From: Aquaticitalea lipolytica
GTDB taxonomy: Bacteria; Bacteroidota; Bacteroidia; Flavobacteriales; Flavobacteriaceae
Assembly: GCF_014641635.1 (NCBI RefSeq)
Contig: NZ_BMIC01000005.1
Span: 62,001-126,000 of the forward strand
DNA: 64,000 nt
Reading direction: 5' to 3'
In this document: one piece after another, positions 34,427 through 42,437 of the stretch
Layout: each line of letters starts with the position of its first letter
Position numbering within the stretch: position 1 is the first letter of the stretch
Notes under the pieces: model-generated
The model's input: only the letters and a program-made list of their open reading frames with translations
Told to the model about the DNA's origin: nothing
The model's database searches: none
Made by a program: the position numbers and the translations under genes

Positions 34427-35458
34427 TTAGGACATTTCTCCACGCAAAGACGTCTCAAATATGGTTTTGAACGTTTTAGCTGAAATTTTTTCTCCTAATA
34501 AATACATCAATTTTGTAATTGCTGCCTCAGTTGTGATGTCTTTTCCAGAGATTACACCAATAGTTTTGAGTTGAGAACTGGTTTCATACTGTCCCATATT
34601 AACACTTCCGCCTGAGCATTGGGTGACATTTATTATAGGTATTCCTCTTTTTATTGTTTTATCTAAAAGTTTTATAAACCAATCTTCTGTTGTAGTGTTA
34701 CCTGCTCCATAAGTTTCAATAATAATACCTTTGATATCTGGAGAGCTAAACATACAGTTTAAAACAGATTGAGATATTCCTGGAAATAACTTTATTAATG
34801 CAATATTAGTGTCGAATTTTTTATGAAGGACTAATTTTTTTCTTGTGTTAGGTTGAAATAGATAATCTTTATAAACTTTTAAATGCACTCCAGATTCAGA
34901 CAAATGCGGATAGTTTAAAGACTCAAAAGCTTCAAAATGTTCTGCATTAATTTTTGTTGTTCGGTTGCCTCTATATAATTTATATTCAAAATATAGACCT
35001 ACTTCTTTTATTACTGGCTTGCCATTATGTTGTAAAGATGCCATTTGTATTGATGTAATTAAATTCTCTTTGGCATCTGTGCGCAAATCACCTATTGGCA
35101 ATTGTGACCCTGTAAATATTACTGGTTTTGCTAAATTTTCTAACATAAAACTTAAAGCAGAAGCAGAATAACTCATTGTATCACTTCCGTGTAATACTAC
35201 AAATCCATCAAAATCATTATAATTACTTTCAATAATTTCTGCTATCTGAACCCAATATTCTGGATTCATATTTGAAGAATCTATCGGCTCAGTAAATGAA
35301 ACGGTTTTTATCTCACAATCTAACAGTTTTAATTCTGGAATTTTTTTTAGAAGATTATTAAAATCAAAAGCTTTCAACACACCTGTATTGGCATCTTTTA
35401 TCATACCAATAGTTCCTCCAGTATATATTAATAGTATGTTAGGTTGCGTGTTTGGCAT
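34427..35458 (-). CDS. ansA: L-asparaginase, type I
   Basis: Cytoplasmic asparaginase of 343 residues that hydrolyses asparagine to aspartate and ammonia. The first catalytic threonine is in IYTGGTIGMI (residues 11-20) and the second motif is VLHGSDTMSYSASALSFML; both are complete. No signal peptide, which fits type I. tatD begins 2 bp upstream of its start on the same strand, so they are co-transcribed. Confidence 0.94.
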   Translation of the reverse strand: MPNTQPNILLIYTGGTIGMIKDANTGVLKAFDFNNLLKKIPELKLLDCEIKTVSFTEPIDSSNMNPEYWVQIAEIIESNYNDFDGFVVLHGSDTMSYSASALSFMLENLAKPVIFTGSQLPIGDLRTDAKENLITSIQMASLQHNGKPVIKEVGLYFEYKLYRGNRTTKINAEHFEAFESLNYPHLSESGVHLKVYKDYLFQPNTRKKLVLHKKFDTNIALIKLFPGISQSVLNCMFSSPDIKGIIIETYGAGNTTTEDWFIKLLDKTIKRGIPIINVTQCSGGSVNMGQYETSSQLKTIGVISGKDITTEAAITKLMYLLGEKISAKTFKTIFETSLRGEMS

Positions 35459-35460
35459 TT

Positions 35461-36228
35461 TTATATATTAAATATGTCTTTAGAATTTTGAGTTGTAATT
35501 TCGGCAATTTTTTCTTCTGATAACTCATAAAGCTCAGATAGTTTTTCTAATACCTTTATTATATAAGCACTTTCGTTGCGTTTTCCTCTATAAGGTTTTG
35601 GCGCTAAATAAGGTGAATCGGTTTCTAGTACTATATGCTTTAAATCTATTTGATTAATAAACTGATCTATTCCTCCGTTTTTAAAAGTAACAACACCTCC
35701 AATACCTAATTTCATATTATAAGAAATTGCTTTTTTAGCTTGCTCTAAATTACCAGTAAAACAGTGAAAAATTCCAAACAAATCTTCACTCTTTTCGCTT
35801 TCTAAAACCTCAAAAATCTCATCAAAGGCATCTCTACAGTGAATTACAATTGGCAATTTATATTGTTTTGCTAGTTTAATTTGATGTTTAAAAGCAGCTA
35901 TCTGATTTGCTAAAGTGCTTTTATCCCAATACAAATCGATACCTATTTCACCAACTGCATAAAATTTACGCTTTGCCAGCATAGTTTCAACATGATTTAA
36001 TTCTTCCTTATAGTTATCCTTAACATGTGTTGGGTGTAAACCCATCATTAAAAATATATGTTCAGGAAAATCAACTTCGAGTTGAAGCATTGCGTCGGTA
36101 TAAGTTGAGTCTATTGCAGGAATAAAAAAACGTGTAACCTTATTATTAATAGCACGCTTTATCATTTCGTGTCTATCTTCATCAAACGCTTCACTGTACA
36201 AGTGTGTATGAGTATCTGTAATTATCAT
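35461..36228 (-). CDS. TatD-family metal-dependent DNase
   Basis: A 255-residue TIM-barrel hydrolase. Metal ligands are visible in DTHTHLYSEAFDEDR (HxH at the start), GEIGIDLYWD, VIHCRDAFDE, IFHCFTG and LETDSPYLAPKPYRGKRNE. TatD proteins act as 3'-5' exonucleases in DNA repair and degradation. It is the first gene of a two-gene unit with ansA. Confidence 0.93.
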   Translation of the reverse strand: MIITDTHTHLYSEAFDEDRHEMIKRAINNKVTRFFIPAIDSTYTDAMLQLEVDFPEHIFLMMGLHPTHVKDNYKEELNHVETMLAKRKFYAVGEIGIDLYWDKSTLANQIAAFKHQIKLAKQYKLPIVIHCRDAFDEIFEVLESEKSEDLFGIFHCFTGNLEQAKKAISYNMKLGIGGVVTFKNGGIDQFINQIDLKHIVLETDSPYLAPKPYRGKRNESAYIIKVLEKLSELYELSEEKIAEITTQNSKDIFNI

Positions 36229-36307
36229 AAAGCAAAAATAATTGTTTTATATAATTATACTTCCTCTTAAAAAATTATTTTAAATTGTAATGTTTATAAA
36301 ATACAAT

Positions 36308-36748
36308 ATGGAATTGCTTCAAGAGTTTTTATTAAAAAAAGGGTATACAAAAGTTAAATTAAAACTTACAAAAACTAATCATTTTGAAATTAAAGCTACT
36401 ATAAACGGTGTAAAAGGACTTTTTATTTTAGACACTGGAGCTTCGAGCTCTTGCGTAGGCTTTGAAGCAATAGAAACTTTTAAATTAAAAGCCAAAGATA
36501 GTGATGTAAAAGCTGCTGGAGCAGGCGCAACAGATATGTTAACTCAAGTTTCTAAAAAGAATAGTTTAAAAATTGGAAAATGGAAACATAAAAAAGTTGC
36601 TCTAATTTTATTCAATCTTACACATGTAAATACAGCTTTAATAAGCCACAACGCAAAGCCTGTTGATGGTATTATTGGTGCTGATATTCTAAAGCAATCT
36701 AAAGCTATAATTGATTATGAAAAAAAATACTTGTACTTAAAATTGTAG
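36308..36748 (+). CDS. Retropepsin-like aspartic protease
   Basis: A small cytoplasmic aspartic protease of 146 residues when started at the ATG at 36308; an ATG at 36290 would add six residues and cannot be excluded. The single catalytic motif LFILDTGASSS (Asp42) and the second hydrophobic motif GIIGADIL match clan AA single-domain proteases that work as dimers. It has no signal peptide. Its gene lies 68 bp upstream of a response regulator gene on the same strand; whether they work together is unknown. Confidence 0.85.
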   Translation: MELLQEFLLKKGYTKVKLKLTKTNHFEIKATINGVKGLFILDTGASSSCVGFEAIETFKLKAKDSDVKAAGAGATDMLTQVSKKNSLKIGKWKHKKVALILFNLTHVNTALISHNAKPVDGIIGADILKQSKAIIDYEKKYLYLKL

Positions 36749-36816
36749 CTTAATTCTTTATTTGTTGGCAAAATGTAATTATCTTTAAACTCGAAATCCC
36801 TCATTATTAATAGCAC

Positions 36817-37452
36817 ATGAACGCATCAATTATTATAGCTGATGACCATCCACTTATACTTAAAGGGTTAAATGACTTTTTGTTAGAAAAACAATATAAT
36901 GTGGTTGCAAGCGCTGTAAATGGTAAAGAAGCTTTACAACATATTGAAGAGTTAAAGCCTGATATTGCTATTTTAGATATTCAAATGCCTTTTTTGACTG
37001 GTTTACAAATAGCTCAAAAATGTAAAGAGCTAAACCTACAAACAAAAATTATACTAATTACTTTCGAAAAAGATGAAACTATTTATAAGCAGGCTAAATC
37101 GTTAGGTGTTTTTGGCTATGTTTTAAAAGAATTTGCTCTCGTAGAAATTGAAAATTGTATTGCATCTGTATTAAACAACAAACCATATTTTAGTGCTGAG
37201 TTAATTAAATATTTACAGATTGAAGAAATCCCAGAAGAACTAGAACTCCTTACACCTGCCGAAACAGAAGTACTTAAACTTATTGCTCAAAATAAAACTG
37301 CTAAAGAAATTGGTGATATCTTATTTATTTCTAGCAGAACTGTTGAAAAACACAAAAGCCACATCATTAGTAAACTCAAACTAGAATCGAAAAGTGGGAG
37401 TTTAGCATTGTATGCAAAAGAAAACGAAGAATATTTAGATAAAAATACGTAG
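36817..37452 (+). CDS. NarL/LuxR-type response regulator, orphan
   Basis: A 211-residue two-component regulator. The receiver domain (1-120) has the acidic pair DD (9-10), the phosphoacceptor Asp54 in AILDIQMPFLTG, Thr82 and Lys104, so phosphorylation should be intact. The output domain (145-205) is a GerE/LuxR helix-turn-helix: LTPAETEVLKLIAQNKTAKEI, then ISSRTVEKHKSHIISKL. No histidine kinase gene is adjacent. The stop codon lies inside a 7-2-7 palindrome that begins a block repeated three times downstream (37446, 37781, 37968). The regulator is the natural candidate to bind these sites, but this is inferred. Confidence 0.95.
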   Translation: MNASIIIADDHPLILKGLNDFLLEKQYNVVASAVNGKEALQHIEELKPDIAILDIQMPFLTGLQIAQKCKELNLQTKIILITFEKDETIYKQAKSLGVFGYVLKEFALVEIENCIASVLNNKPYFSAELIKYLQIEEIPEELELLTPAETEVLKLIAQNKTAKEIGDILFISSRTVEKHKSHIISKLKLESKSGSLALYAKENEEYLDKNT

Positions 37453-37504
37453 TTCTACGTATTGTTTGGTGTTTTCTTTATCACGATATTTACAGTGCTA
37501 TTAA
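37446..37504 (+). promoter_or_regulatory. Regulatory repeat 1: 7-2-7 operator and promoter
   Basis: TACGTAG-TT-CTACGTA (37446-37461) is a perfect inverted repeat of heptamers with a 2-bp spacer, the geometry of NarL-type sites; the regulator's TAG stop codon is inside it. TTTG (37465-37468) and TATTTACA (37487-37494) follow with an 18-bp spacer and give a predicted start near 37498. The operator centre is then near -45, a position suited to an activator. The same 59-bp block recurs twice downstream. Confidence 0.75.
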
Positions 37505-37517
37505 TCAATTTCTTTTA

Positions 37518-37562
37518 GGTTAAAAAAACTCTGGATATTTAGTGATTCAGAGTTTTTAACCT
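37518..37562 (+). ncRNA. Hairpin of leader RNA 1
   Basis: GGTTAAAAAAACTCTG pairs with CAGAGTTTTTAACC with an A-bulge, closing a 14-nt loop. The inner part (AAAAAACTCTG with CAGAGTTTTT) resembles a terminator. It follows the predicted start by about 20 nt and precedes the 33-codon gene, so it could end a short RNA or control read-through. Confidence 0.5.
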
Positions 37563-37579
37563 AATTGTTAAACACCAAA

Positions 37580-37681
37580 ATGAAACACAAATTCGGCCTC
37601 ATTAATACTTTCTTTATAATAGGGTTAATAATTAGCTCTATACTTGTTATTTCTTTAAATCTATTAGTAATCTTACTTTAG
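37580..37681 (+). CDS. Tiny single-pass membrane protein, copy 1
   Basis: A 33-residue reading frame (ATG 37580, TAG 37679-37681) encoding a basic N-terminus (MKHKFG) followed by one long hydrophobic stretch rich in Ile, Leu and Val. It is paralogous in plan to the 36-residue protein at 38125: both have an FxIIGLI start of the helix, an S-ILxI-xxN motif in the middle and a VxLL/VNFF end. Both are followed by TTATTAGTTA and then a terminator. The paired conservation argues that it is translated. The function is unknown; small helices of this kind often act on a partner membrane protein. Confidence 0.6.
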   Translation: MKHKFGLINTFFIIGLIISSILVISLNLLVILL

Positions 37682-37698
37682 TTATTAGTTAATTATAT

Positions 37699-37734
37699 AA
37701 AAAGGCACAACCAATAAAAGTTGTGCCTTTTTTG
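37699..37734 (+). terminator. Terminator after tiny membrane protein 1
   Basis: AAAAAGGCACAAC pairs with GTTGTGCCTTTTTT across an 8-nt loop. Confidence 0.92.
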
Positions 37735-37780
37735 ATTTATTCTCAAAAAAGTCGAAAATCATTCAATTTTCATTAAAAAA

Positions 37781-37839
37781 TACGTAGAACTACGTATTGT
37801 TTGGTGTTTTCTTTATAACGATATTTACATCGCTATTAA
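37781..37839 (+). promoter_or_regulatory. Regulatory repeat 2: 7-2-7 operator and promoter
   Basis: TACGTAG-AA-CTACGTA (37781-37796), TTTG (37800-37803), an 18-bp spacer and TATTTACA (37822-37829) reproduce repeat 1 with only a few substitutions, ending in the same GCTATTAA. Confidence 0.75.
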
Positions 37840-37898
37840 TTCTTAGGGAGAATTATTTTTAAAAGGCTCTAAATTGTCATTGATTTAGGGCTTTTTTA
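37835..37898 (+). ncRNA. Predicted short RNA 2 (about 60 nt) with terminator hairpin
   Basis: From the predicted start, no open reading frame is seen. The transcript contains a small ATTCT/AGAAT stem and ends in a hairpin, AAAAGGCTCTAAAT with ATTTAGGGCTTTT, closing the loop TGTCATTG, followed by a T-run. The hairpin, loop included, is nearly identical to that of copy 3. This copy is not followed by a small membrane-protein gene. Confidence 0.5.
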
Positions 37899-37967
37899 TT
37901 TTTTATTAGAAAAAATAAAAATTCATTTTATTGATTATCAGTATTTTATGTTTTTAAAAACAAAAAA

Positions 37968-38026
37968 TACGTAGTTCTACGTATTGTTTGGTGTTATTAT
38001 AATTAAGACATTTACAATGCTATTAA
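37968..38026 (+). promoter_or_regulatory. Regulatory repeat 3: 7-2-7 operator and promoter
   Basis: TACGTAG-TT-CTACGTA (37968-37983), TTTG (37987-37990), an 18-bp spacer and CATTTACA (38009-38016), ending in GCTATTAA. The spacer sequence differs most from the other copies, but the length of the whole block (59 bp) is unchanged. Confidence 0.72.
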
Positions 38027-38086
38027 CTTAGTTATTATATGGGATTCTATTAAGGCTCTAAATTGTCATTGATTCAGGGCTTTTAG
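38022..38086 (+). ncRNA. Predicted short RNA 3 with conserved hairpin
   Basis: The hairpin at 38052-38084 (AAGGCTCTAAAT, loop TGTCATTG, ATTCAGGGCTTTT) differs from copy 2 at a single position. It precedes the 36-codon gene, as hairpin 1 precedes the 33-codon gene. Confidence 0.5.
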
Positions 38087-38124
38087 TTAAAAAATTAATA
38101 ATAACGATTTCAACTTTAGGTAAA

Positions 38125-38235
38125 ATGAAAACTATGAAGCGTAAATATAATCATGACAATAAATTTTTAATCATTGGATTAATTGTTAGTGTCATCTTAA
38201 TCATTACAGTAAATATTCTTGTTAATTTTTTTTAG
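38125..38235 (+). CDS. Tiny single-pass membrane protein, copy 2
   Basis: A 36-residue frame (ATG 38125, TAG 38233-38235; an in-frame ATG at 38134 would give 33 residues). A basic, polar N-terminus (MKTMKRKYNHDNK) is followed by one hydrophobic helix, FLIIGLIVSVILIITVNILV, and FF at the end. It parallels the 33-residue protein at 37580 in length, charge pattern, helix motif and downstream TTATTAGTTA. The expected topology is N-terminus in the cytoplasm. Function unknown. Confidence 0.6.
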   Translation: MKTMKRKYNHDNKFLIIGLIVSVILIITVNILVNFF

Positions 38236-38263
38236 TTATTAGTTAGTTATATATTTTCAAGAA

Positions 38264-38296
38264 AAAAGGGCAACTTATTAAATAAGTTGCCCTTTT
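38264..38296. terminator. Bidirectional terminator between the tiny gene and sucB
   Basis: AAAAGGGCAACTTAT pairs perfectly with ATAAGTTGCCCTTTT across a 3-nt loop. It serves both the + strand tiny gene and the - strand sucAB operon. Confidence 0.92.
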
Positions 38297-38316
38297 AAAT
38301 TTTAGCTTAAATATTA

Positions 38317-39528
38317 TTATAACTCTAATGCTTTTTTCACATCGTTATTCATTAATAGTTCTGTCGGATTTTCTAAAGCTTCTTTAACTGCTACTAAAAA
38401 CCCTACACTCTCTTTTCCGTCAATTATTCTATGGTCGTAAGATAGCGCAACAAACATTATTGGTCGTATTTCAACTTTACCGTCAACAGCTACAGGTCTT
38501 TCAACAATATTATGCATTCCTAAAATTCCACTTTGAGGAGGGTTTATAATTGGTGTAGATAGCATGCTTCCAAAAACACCACCATTAGATATTGTAAAAG
38601 TTCCTCCTGTCATTTCGTCAACAGTTATTTGTCCATCACGAGCTCTAATAGCTAGACGTTTTACTTCGTTTTCAACACCTCTAAATGATAGGTTTTCTGC
38701 ATTTCTCATAACAGGAACCATTAATCCTTTTGGTCCAGAAACTGCAATACTAATATCACAAAAATCGTAACTTACCATTTCTTGTCCATCTATCATTGAG
38801 TTTACTGCAGGATACATTTTTAATGCTCTCACAACTGCTAGTGTAAAGAAGCTCATAAACCCTAAACTTACTCCATGTTTATTTTTAAATGTGTCTTTAT
38901 ATTCATTTCGTAAAGCAAATATTGGAGACATATCAACCTCATTAAATGTAGTTAACATTGCTGTAGTATTTTTAGCTTCAACTAAACGTTCAGCAACTTT
39001 ACGACGCAACATCGACATTTTACTTCTAGATGTTCCTCTTGCACCACCTGTTGGTGTTCCCATTGATGGTGTAGCATTTACAGCATCATCTTTAGTAATA
39101 CGACCATCTTTACCAGAACCAGAAACTGATGATGCATCCATTCCTTTTTCGGCTAGTATTTTTTTAGCTGCAGGACTTGCTGTCCCTGTAGCATATGTTT
39201 TTGTTTCAGAAGCAGGAGCCTTAGACTCTTCTTTTTTAGGAGCCTCAATCTTTTTCTCTTCTTTTGCTGGCGCATCACCTTCTGGTTTTGCAGCGCTTGT
39301 ATCAATTAAACAAACTACTTCGCCAACTGCTACAGCATCACCTTCTTCAGCTTTTAAAGTAATAATCCCACTTGCTTCAGCTGGCAACTCTAGAGTTGCT
39401 TTATCACTATCTACCTCAGCTATTGCTTGATCTTTTTCAACATAATCTCCATCTGCAACTAACCAAGTTGCTATTTCTACTTCTGTGATAGACTCTCCTG
39501 GTGAAGGAACTTTCATTTCTAAAATCAT
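38317..39528 (-). CDS. sucB: 2-oxoglutarate dehydrogenase E2 (dihydrolipoyl succinyltransferase)
   Basis: The 403-residue E2 core of the TCA-cycle complex. The lipoyl domain carries the modified lysine in [13 protein letters not shown] (Lys43); a Lys/Ala/Pro-rich linker (about 80-120) and a peripheral subunit-binding domain ([27 protein letters not shown]-like, about 117-145) follow. The catalytic domain ends with [14 protein letters not shown], containing the active histidine and aspartate. It lies 36 bp after sucA on the same strand. Confidence 0.97.
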   Translation of the reverse strand: MILEMKVPSPGESITEVEIATWLVADGDYVEKDQAIAEVDSDKATLELPAEASGIITLKAEEGDAVAVGEVVCLIDTSAAKPEGDAPAKEEKKIEAPKKEESKAPASETKTYATGTASPAAKKILAEKGMDASSVSGSGKDGRITKDDAVNATPSMGTPTGGARGTSRSKMSMLRRKVAERLVEAKNTTAMLTTFNEVDMSPIFALRNEYKDTFKNKHGVSLGFMSFFTLAVVRALKMYPAVNSMIDGQEMVSYDFCDISIAVSGPKGLMVPVMRNAENLSFRGVENEVKRLAIRARDGQITVDEMTGGTFTISNGGVFGSMLSTPIINPPQSGILGMHNIVERPVAVDGKVEIRPIMFVALSYDHRIIDGKESVGFLVAVKEALENPTELLMNNDVKKALEL

Positions 39529-39564
39529 TGTATATTATATTTTAGTGTTTTTGTTTTCTTTAAA

Positions 39565-42321
39565 TTATCGTTGGTTGTTTTTGGTTTTATCAAAAACGTA
39601 ATCAATTACTTCTTGGTGACGACGCTTAGATCGTGTTGAACTTCCTGCTGCTGGTGCTCCATAAGCTCTCATTGAAGCTGCTCTGAATGTTTTTGCCTCA
39701 TCTAAATGCATCAACATATGGCTATAAGCTCCCATGTTTCTTGGCTCTTCTTGTGCCCAAACTACATCATCGGCATTTTTATATTTCTTCAATATATCTC
39801 TAATATCATCCGTTGGCAAAGGAAATAATTGTTCTATCCTAACTAAAGCAACATCATTTCTGCCAAGATTTTCTTGTGCTTCTAGTAAATCGTAATAGAA
39901 TTTTCCTGTTACAAATACTAATGTTTTAATTTTATCAGCTTTAGCTTGCTCATCATCAATTAACATTTTAAAACTTCCATTTGCAAACTCATCAACTGTT
40001 GAAACACATCTTGGATGACGTAATAAACTTTTAGGTGTAAATACAATTAAAGGTTTTCTAAAATTAGCCTTCATTTGTTTACGTAACAAATGGTACATGT
40101 TTGCAGGTGTTGTACAATCTACTACATACATATTATCTTTTGCACACAACTGTAAATAACGCTCCATACGTGCCGAAGAATGCTCTGCTCCTTGACCTTC
40201 ATAACCATGAGGTAATAACATTACCAATCCATTTTGAAGTTTCCATTTATCTTCAGCTGCTGAAATATATTGGTCTAACATTATTTGAGCTCCATTACTA
40301 AAGTCTCCAAATTGCGCTTCCCAAATGGTTAATGTTTTTGGGCTTGCCATAGCATAACCATAATCGAAACCTACTACACCATATTCTGATAATAGTGAGT
40401 TATAAATAAAGAACTTTCCTTGCTTATCACTTATTTGATTGAGCAATAAAATTTCTTCTTCACTATCTTCTACTTTTACAACTGCATGACGATGAGAAAA
40501 AGTTCCACGTTCTACATCTTGACCAGATATACGAACATCATAACCTTCTTCTAACAAAGTACCATAAGCCAAATGCTCTGCCATTGCCCAATCTAGTTTG
40601 TCTTCATCAAACATTGTTTGTCTTGACTCTACTAATCGTTCAATCTTGCGAATGAATTTTTTATCTTTTGGAAGTGTTGATATAACTTGCGTTATTTTTG
40701 ATAACTCTTTTTTAGAAACCTTTGTGTTGATTGGCTTCATCATTTCATCTTCAGTTACTGTCACATAATTTTTCCATTCATTTTCCATAAATGGAGTAAT
40801 GACAGTTTTTTCAATTTTACGTGAATCTTCAAGATTAACTTCTAAAGATGCTTTATAGTCTTCTTCTAATTTTGTAACATACTCCTTGTTGATAATACCT
40901 TGTGCAATTAATTTTTCTGCATAGATATCTCTAGGGTTTTCATGCTTAGCTATAGCTTTGTATAATTTTGGTTGAGTAAAACGTGGCTCATCTCCTTCAT
41001 TATGACCATATTTTCTATAACCTAATAAATCTATAAATACATCACGTTTAAACTTCATTCTAAAATGCAATGCAAACAATACTGAATGTACTACAGCCTC
41101 AACATCGTCAGCATTAACGTGTAACACTGGCGACAAAGTTACTTTACCTACATCTGTACAATAGGTGCTTGAACGTGCATCTAAATAATTAGTAGTAAAC
41201 CCTATTTGATTATTAACTACAATATGAATTGTACCATTAGTTTTATAACCATCTAATGATGCCATTTGTATAATCTCATAAACAAGTCCTTGACCAGCAA
41301 TAGCTGCATCACCATGTACTACGATTGGTAATACTTGTGACGGATTGTCCGGATATTTATCGTCTTGTTTTGCTCTTACAATACCTTCAACTACAGCTCC
41401 AACAGTTTCTAAATGTGAAGGGTTTGGCGCAATATTTAAGTTAATTTTTGCTCCTGTATCTGTAACTCTATCACTTGTCCAACCTAAATGGTATTTTACA
41501 TCACCATCAAAAACTTCCTGCTCATAATCTTTTCCGTCAAACTCACTAAAAATGTCTTTAGCAGATTTTCCGAAAATATTTGTTAGAGTGCTTAAACGTC
41601 CACGATGAGCCATTCCCATAACAAACTCTTTAACTCCATACTCAGAAGCTTTTTCAATAATTGCATCTAAAGCTGGAATTAATGACTCTCCTCCTTCTAA
41701 TGAAAATCGTTTTTGACCAACATACTTTGTATGTAAAAAACTTTCAAACGAAACGGCTTCATTTAGTTTTTTAAGTAAATGTTTCTTTTGGTCAACCGTG
41801 AAATTTGGCTGATTATCATTTACATTTAACTTATCTTGAATCCACTGAATTTCTTCAGGTTTTCTAATATACATATACTCAACACCAATTGAGTTGCAAT
41901 AAATTTTATCTAAATGCACAATTATGCTTCTGAGTGATTGTGGGCCAATGCCTAAAATCTCTCCTGCAGAGAACACTGTATCTAAATCTTGGTTTGACAA
42001 CCCAAAGTTGGCTATATCTAAAGTTGGCTCATAGGTTCTTCTTGCTCGAACTGGATTAGTTTTTGTAAACAAATGCCCTCTGTTTCTGTAACCATCTATT
42101 AAACGAACAACATTAAATTCTTTCTGAATTTGTTCAGGAATTTGTGTAGATACACCTTCAACAATTTCTCCATTTAACCCATAGCTTTCACTACCAAAAT
42201 CGTAACCTTGAAAAAAGGCCCTCCAACTTGGTTCAACTGAATCTGGATTTAGTAAATATTGGTCGTATAAATCAGCAAAATATGCTGTATGTGCTGCGTT
42301 TAAGAAGGAAAATTTATCCAT
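39565..42321 (-). CDS. sucA: 2-oxoglutarate dehydrogenase E1
   Basis: The thiamine-diphosphate-dependent E1 subunit, 918 residues. The N-terminus FLNAAHTAYFADLYDQYLLNPDSVEPSWRAFF is the standard E1 start that binds the E2 core. MGMAHRGRLSTLTNIFGK, VHGDAAIAGQGLVYE and GYRKYGHNEGDEPRFTQPK define the cofactor-binding half; LPHGYEGQGAEHSSARMERYLQL lies in the transketolase-like half. First gene of the sucA-sucB operon. Confidence 0.98.
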   Translation of the reverse strand: MDKFSFLNAAHTAYFADLYDQYLLNPDSVEPSWRAFFQGYDFGSESYGLNGEIVEGVSTQIPEQIQKEFNVVRLIDGYRNRGHLFTKTNPVRARRTYEPTLDIANFGLSNQDLDTVFSAGEILGIGPQSLRSIIVHLDKIYCNSIGVEYMYIRKPEEIQWIQDKLNVNDNQPNFTVDQKKHLLKKLNEAVSFESFLHTKYVGQKRFSLEGGESLIPALDAIIEKASEYGVKEFVMGMAHRGRLSTLTNIFGKSAKDIFSEFDGKDYEQEVFDGDVKYHLGWTSDRVTDTGAKINLNIAPNPSHLETVGAVVEGIVRAKQDDKYPDNPSQVLPIVVHGDAAIAGQGLVYEIIQMASLDGYKTNGTIHIVVNNQIGFTTNYLDARSSTYCTDVGKVTLSPVLHVNADDVEAVVHSVLFALHFRMKFKRDVFIDLLGYRKYGHNEGDEPRFTQPKLYKAIAKHENPRDIYAEKLIAQGIINKEYVTKLEEDYKASLEVNLEDSRKIEKTVITPFMENEWKNYVTVTEDEMMKPINTKVSKKELSKITQVISTLPKDKKFIRKIERLVESRQTMFDEDKLDWAMAEHLAYGTLLEEGYDVRISGQDVERGTFSHRHAVVKVEDSEEEILLLNQISDKQGKFFIYNSLLSEYGVVGFDYGYAMASPKTLTIWEAQFGDFSNGAQIMLDQYISAAEDKWKLQNGLVMLLPHGYEGQGAEHSSARMERYLQLCAKDNMYVVDCTTPANMYHLLRKQMKANFRKPLIVFTPKSLLRHPRCVSTVDEFANGSFKMLIDDEQAKADKIKTLVFVTGKFYYDLLEAQENLGRNDVALVRIEQLFPLPTDDIRDILKKYKNADDVVWAQEEPRNMGAYSHMLMHLDEAKTFRAASMRAYGAPAAGSSTRSKRRHQEVIDYVFDKTKNNQR

Positions 42322-42437
42322 TATGCTTTGTAAAACGTTCTGGTGTTGTCAAATTTTTTTCAAAAATACAACTTTTACTAAAATTAGATATGGTTTTATT
42401 ATATTTATAATATTCAATTGTAATAAATTATCTAATT

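Noticed and set aside
37446-38026. The three repeated blocks as a CRISPR array
   Set aside because: Only three copies at irregular distances (335 and 187 bp), with promoter-like elements inside, small genes between them, and no cas genes in the window.
38891-39430. A 179-codon frame on the + strand opposite sucB
   Set aside because: It mirrors the lipoyl and linker region of a well-supported gene and encodes a low-complexity Ser/Ala-rich product; it is a shadow frame.
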